A stretch of 64,000 bases of DNA, taken from the NCBI RefSeq assembly GCF_000019965.1, contig NC_010571.1, positions 4,225,001 through 4,289,000 of the forward strand. Reading direction: 5' to 3'. The notes below the pieces were generated by a model. That model saw only the letters and a program-made list of their open reading frames with translations. It was not told where the DNA came from and did not search any database. Below, piece after piece: positions 61,171 through 64,000 of the stretch; position 1 is the stretch's first letter; each line of letters starts with the position of its first letter. The position numbers were made by a program, and so were the translations under genes. The DNA comes from Opitutus terrae PB90-1 (GTDB lineage Bacteria; Verrucomicrobiota; Verrucomicrobiia; Opitutales; Opitutaceae).

Positions 61171-62772
61171 GTGTCAGCTTCGTTCGGTGCTTCCCTCGCG
61201 TGCCGCTTCGGATCCGTCCTCTTGTGCGCCGCGCTCGGCGCCGGCAATGCCGCGTCCGCTGCCGACCTCACACCGGCGACAACTCGCGAAGTCACACTCA
61301 ACGTGCGGGACTTCGGCGCGATCGGCGACGGTCAGCTCCATCGCGTCGGCGAGTGGATCGAGTCGCGCCGCTTCTCGTCGCTGCGCGCGCTGCAGAGGGA
61401 GTTCCCCTTCGTCGATTCGCCGCAGTGGTCGATCGACGAAGTGGCGTTCGAAGCCGCGAAGCGCGCGCTGCCCGAGGACGGCGGCACGATTCACTTTCCG
61501 GTCGGACACTACGTGACCGGTCGTTTCCCCTGGCGGATCTGGCGCGACAACGTGCGCATCACCGGCGACGGCGCGGAACGCACGATTCTCGCGACCGCGG
61601 CAGACATTCCTGATGGCTTGTCGGTGGCCCCGTATCGCCACGTCGGCTGGCTGGAAGGCGCCGGCCGTGAGTTTGCCTACGCGGCCGAGGCCGGCGCGCG
61701 CGGCAGCGACACGGTCGCGCTGGTTCAGCCGGAGCTCAGCCGCGAGTTCCGTGCGGGCGAGCTCGTCTTCATCCGCAACGGAGCCAACCGCTACGACCAG
61801 GATTACGGCGAATTCAACGAGATCGCGCGCGTCGAGCCCGCCGGGCGGCTGGTGTTCCGCTTTCCGTTCGCGCGCGACTACACCCTCGAGCGTTTCAACT
61901 GGGCCGGCGAGGTCGCGGAGGAACTCGAGATGCCGAAGCCCGGTCGCGAGGCGAAGGTGAGTCTGCGCACCGGGCCGGGGTTCTTTGTGCCGGACGCGCG
62001 CGCAACGGTCAGCATCGGGGAAAACCTTTTCCGCGTCACCCGCGTGCAGGCGGGGCGGAACGGCCGGCCCGCCGTGGTGCGGTTGGAGAATCCCGGCCGC
62101 AGCAACGCGCCGCCGGGCACGCGGATCGCGGCGGGAGCGAAGGTCGGCAAGGCGCGCTCGATCGTGAAGCTCACGCGCACGGTGCGAAATTTCCGTTGCG
62201 AAAACCTGCAGATCGTCGGCCGGCGGAAGGCGCTCGTCGTTTCCAACAGCTACGAGGTCGCGTTCGCCGACTGCACGTTCCTGCGTGATCTGCGCGACGG
62301 CGGCTTCAAGGGCGGGCTCACCATCGACGGCGACGGTGGCCGGTTCGCGCGCTTCGACCGCTGCCGGATCGTGGCGCGCCCCGCCGCGGGGATGCAGTTC
62401 GCGCGGTCCTTCGGCGGCGTCGTGTTCGCCGGCTGCAGCTTCGTCGACGCAAACGTCGCCTTCACCGAATTCAATTTCGACTGCGAGGTCACGCGCTGCA
62501 CGTTCGAGATCACCGGCGGACGCGAACTCGCGAACGTCATCATCGCCGGCAAATCCTGCGGCGACCTGCGATTCCTGGAGAACCGGATCCGCGCGCGCGG
62601 CGTCGCGGTCGTGCTCGACACGCACTCGGACATCCAGTCGCAGAAGCACGGAAGCGAGGGCGAGATCGTCGTTCGCGGCAACGTGATCGAGACGGAAAAC
62701 GTGCCGGACGTGTTCACGCGGCCGCGCTTCGACCGGCTCGCGCTCGACGACAATCGCATCACCGCACGTTGA
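61171..62772 (+). CDS. Secreted right-handed beta-helix (pectate-lyase-fold) protein
   Basis: The 533-residue protein starts at a GTG and has a signal peptide (ACRFGSVLLCAALGAGNA, cleavage near SAA). VRDFGAIGDGQLHRVGEWIE and GGTIHFPVGHYVTGRFPW are the N-terminal motifs of the pectate lyase 3 / GH28-type superfamily. The second half (about 350-530) has regular beta-helix turns (FRCENLQIVGRRKALVVSNS, EVTRCTFEITGGRELANVII). About 170 residues between the two parts are an unusual insertion. Such proteins cut or bind acidic polysaccharides. In this position it could trim the locus's own polymer or attack plant pectin; sequence alone does not decide. Confidence 0.83.
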   Translation: MSASFGASLACRFGSVLLCAALGAGNAASAADLTPATTREVTLNVRDFGAIGDGQLHRVGEWIESRRFSSLRALQREFPFVDSPQWSIDEVAFEAAKRALPEDGGTIHFPVGHYVTGRFPWRIWRDNVRITGDGAERTILATAADIPDGLSVAPYRHVGWLEGAGREFAYAAEAGARGSDTVALVQPELSREFRAGELVFIRNGANRYDQDYGEFNEIARVEPAGRLVFRFPFARDYTLERFNWAGEVAEELEMPKPGREAKVSLRTGPGFFVPDARATVSIGENLFRVTRVQAGRNGRPAVVRLENPGRSNAPPGTRIAAGAKVGKARSIVKLTRTVRNFRCENLQIVGRRKALVVSNSYEVAFADCTFLRDLRDGGFKGGLTIDGDGGRFARFDRCRIVARPAAGMQFARSFGGVVFAGCSFVDANVAFTEFNFDCEVTRCTFEITGGRELANVIIAGKSCGDLRFLENRIRARGVAVVLDTHSDIQSQKHGSEGEIVVRGNVIETENVPDVFTRPRFDRLALDDNRITAR

Positions 62773-62798
62773 TCTGCCGCGGACGTGCCGCGTGGGGC

Positions 62799-62896
62799 GC
62801 GTTGCCCTCAACGCGCGCTTGCTGCGATCAGTAACGGCAGGCGTCCCTGCCTGCCTAAGGAACGGCCCGCCGGCAGGCACAGAGGCCTGCCGCTAC
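62799..62896. repeat. REP-like element (GTAGCGGCAGGC type) with preceding hairpin
   Basis: GCGTT/AACGC (62799-62814) is followed by a larger element. Its outer arms at 62831-62842 and 62885-62896 are inverted copies with one mismatch, enclosing GGCAGG/CCTGCC (62836-62851) and GGCAGGC/GCCTGCC (62872-62891) hairpins. It lies between convergent genes. The GCGTTGCCCTC phrase is shared with the cluster at 60997-61011. Confidence 0.65.
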
Positions 62897-62920
62897 ATCG
62901 CGCACGTCCGAGTGCACGCT

Positions 62921-63883
62921 TTACCGATCCGCCGCATCGGAGCGCCCTCGCAGCGGCCGCCCCGCCGCATCGACGCGGTAATCCGGCGTCGCGCCGTCGC
63001 AGCCCGCCACAAACTCCCCCACCCGCGCAGCCGTCGCCAAGGCGCGTTCGGGCGACGCGCCGCGCCCGAGCCATGCGCCGAGAAACCCGCCGAGAAACGC
63101 GTCGCCCGCGCCGACCGTGTCGCGCACCTGCACCGGCCGCGCGTCCTCCCAGAACCAGGCGCCTTCCCACCAGAGCCCCGCGCCGCGACTGCCCGCGGTC
63201 ACGCAGACTCGCGGGATCTCGTGGTGCTCCGCGAATGCGCGCGCGCGCCGTGCCAGCGCGGCCGGGTCGTGCCCGCGCCCCGGCGTCAGCCGCACGAGCT
63301 CTTCGTCGTTGAGCTTCACGAATTGCGCGTGCCGTAATGCAAACGCGCTCAGGGCCGCGGTATCGAACGGCGACCGGAAGTTCAGATCCACCACCCGCCA
63401 CGCGTCAGGCCACGTCCGCCACAGCGTCGCGAGCGCGAGCCGGTTCGGCGGCTCCCGCAGCGCGAGCGTGCCATGCACGATCGCGGCCGGCGCGGGCGAC
63501 ACGCGCCGCAGCCGGCCCGAGGCCTCGATCCGGTCCCACGCGACGTGACGCGCGATCTCGTAGTGCGCCTGGCCCGCGGCATCGAGCACCGCGCTCACCG
63601 TGCCGGTCGGCCGCTGGCGGTCCACGCCCACGAAAGTCACATCCAGGCCCCACGCAGCGATGCGCCGCCGCGCTTCCTCGCCGAGGAAATCGTTGCCGAC
63701 GGTGGTCACCGGCAATGCCCGGAGCCCCTGGCGCGAGAGGTGATACGCCGCGTTGATCGGCGCCCCGCCGAGAAACAACCCGCGCGGCAGGCAGTCCCAC
63801 AGCACCTCGCCGAAGCAGACCACCGCGGGTGCCTTGCTCGCGGCGCCGGGGCGAGCGGCGCTTTTTTTGCGTGCGTCAGTCAT
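62921..63883 (-). CDS. PfkB-family carbohydrate kinase (fructokinase-like)
   Basis: The 320-residue cytoplasmic kinase phosphorylates a sugar with ATP. VVCFGEVLWDCLPRGLFLGG followed by APINAAYHLSRQG is the N-terminal sugar-binding signature. RDTVGAGDAFLGGFLGA near the end holds the anion hole and catalytic Asp of the second PfkB signature, and QFVKLNDEELVRL is the usual middle motif. The pattern is closest to fructokinases. Its ATG overlaps the end of the upstream gene by 8 bases, so the pair is likely coupled. Confidence 0.9.
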   Translation of the reverse strand: MTDARKKSAARPGAASKAPAVVCFGEVLWDCLPRGLFLGGAPINAAYHLSRQGLRALPVTTVGNDFLGEEARRRIAAWGLDVTFVGVDRQRPTGTVSAVLDAAGQAHYEIARHVAWDRIEASGRLRRVSPAPAAIVHGTLALREPPNRLALATLWRTWPDAWRVVDLNFRSPFDTAALSAFALRHAQFVKLNDEELVRLTPGRGHDPAALARRARAFAEHHEIPRVCVTAGSRGAGLWWEGAWFWEDARPVQVRDTVGAGDAFLGGFLGAWLGRGASPERALATAARVGEFVAGCDGATPDYRVDAAGRPLRGRSDAADR

Positions 63884-64000
63884 CGGTCAAAGCCCCGGCG
63901 CCGAGGTGCAGCTCCTGGCACGCGCGCAGATAGGCCGCCGCCGACCACGCTTGATAGGCCTTGCCCATCGGCCGGCCGGTCGTGCCGTGCACCCATTCGT
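63876..64000 (-). CDS. C-terminal end of a probable glycosidase (cut by window edge)
   Basis: The last 41 codons of a gene enter from the right edge and stop at 63876-63878. The translation reads EWVHGTTGRPMGKAYQAWSA followed by AAYLRACQELHLGAGALTDD. The GTTGRP...QAWSAAAYL pattern resembles the end of (alpha/alpha)6-barrel glycosidases such as glycogen-debranching or neutral invertase-like enzymes. With a fructokinase-like gene coupled downstream, a sucrose-cleaving enzyme is possible, but the fragment is too short to be sure. Confidence 0.6.
   Translation of the reverse strand, partial: EWVHGTTGRPMGKAYQAWSAAAYLRACQELHLGAGALTDD

Noticed and set aside
60747-61301. Upstream extension of the WcaI-like glycosyltransferase frame
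   Set aside because: The family start MKILLWGINYRP is at 60746; the upstream stretch holds hairpin elements and overlaps the start of the divergent secreted-protein gene.
1-64000. tRNA, rRNA, CRISPR arrays, insertion sequences, phage or toxin-antitoxin genes
   Set aside because: Reading the gaps showed no cloverleaf-like tRNA, no regularly spaced direct repeats, and no transposase, integrase or antitoxin-like proteins.

Overview
The window looks like chromosomal DNA of a high-GC verrucomicrobial bacterium of the Opitutaceae type. The grounds are a TonB-dependent receptor with the lineage-typical LSPFEVSAEQ-like N-terminus, FG-GAP/VCBS and ASPIC/UnbV surface proteins, a PEP-CTERM protein with an exosortase, many dispersed palindromic elements between genes, and start codons that mostly lack a Shine-Dalgarno sequence. 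This assignment is inference from protein style; no rRNA or other marker lies in the window. No tRNA, CRISPR array, insertion sequence or phage gene was found.

Left part (1-15.3 kb): a surface nutrient-uptake neighbourhood. A minus-strand pair (membrane protein, cut by the window edge, and a large secreted VCBS/UnbV protein) is divergent from a plus-strand series: TonB-dependent receptor, a strong terminator hairpin, a VCBS lipoprotein and a membrane-anchored TPR protein. A secreted GH43-GH62 fusion enzyme follows, predicted to act on arabinoxylan, with a perfect 16-bp palindrome in its leader.

15.3-17.4 kb: a short frameshifted histidine-kinase remnant faces an intact NarL/FixJ-type response regulator, followed by a hairpin-bearing spacer.

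17.4-63 kb: a very large extracellular polysaccharide locus of the exosortase-associated kind. It holds a polyprenyl-phosphate sugar transferase (minus strand), an outer-membrane barrel protein, a Wza-like export protein, a Wzc-like tyrosine kinase/co-polymerase, two Wzy/O-antigen-ligase-like membrane proteins, a Wzm/Wzt-like ABC exporter, and thirteen glycosyltransferases. Sugar-modifying enzymes include an oxidoreductase, an epimerase-like protein, a pyruvyl transferase, a hexapeptide acyltransferase and two PP-loop enzymes. From 27.5 to 45.6 kb the genes are mostly joined by ATGA or TGATG overlaps, consistent with one operon. Then come a secreted protein of unknown function, a PEP-CTERM protein followed by a 112-nt nested hairpin element, an asparagine-synthase-like protein, an M14 peptidase-like protein, and an exosortase-EpsI fusion translationally coupled to a large TPR protein. 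The likely logic is that the locus makes and exports an exopolysaccharide while the exosortase processes PEP-CTERM proteins that associate with it.

Right end (61-64 kb): a secreted beta-helix (pectate-lyase-fold) protein, a PfkB sugar kinase, and the last 41 codons of a probable glycosidase. Intergenic gaps here and at 45.6, 52.2 and 61 kb carry several families of REP-like inverted repeats.
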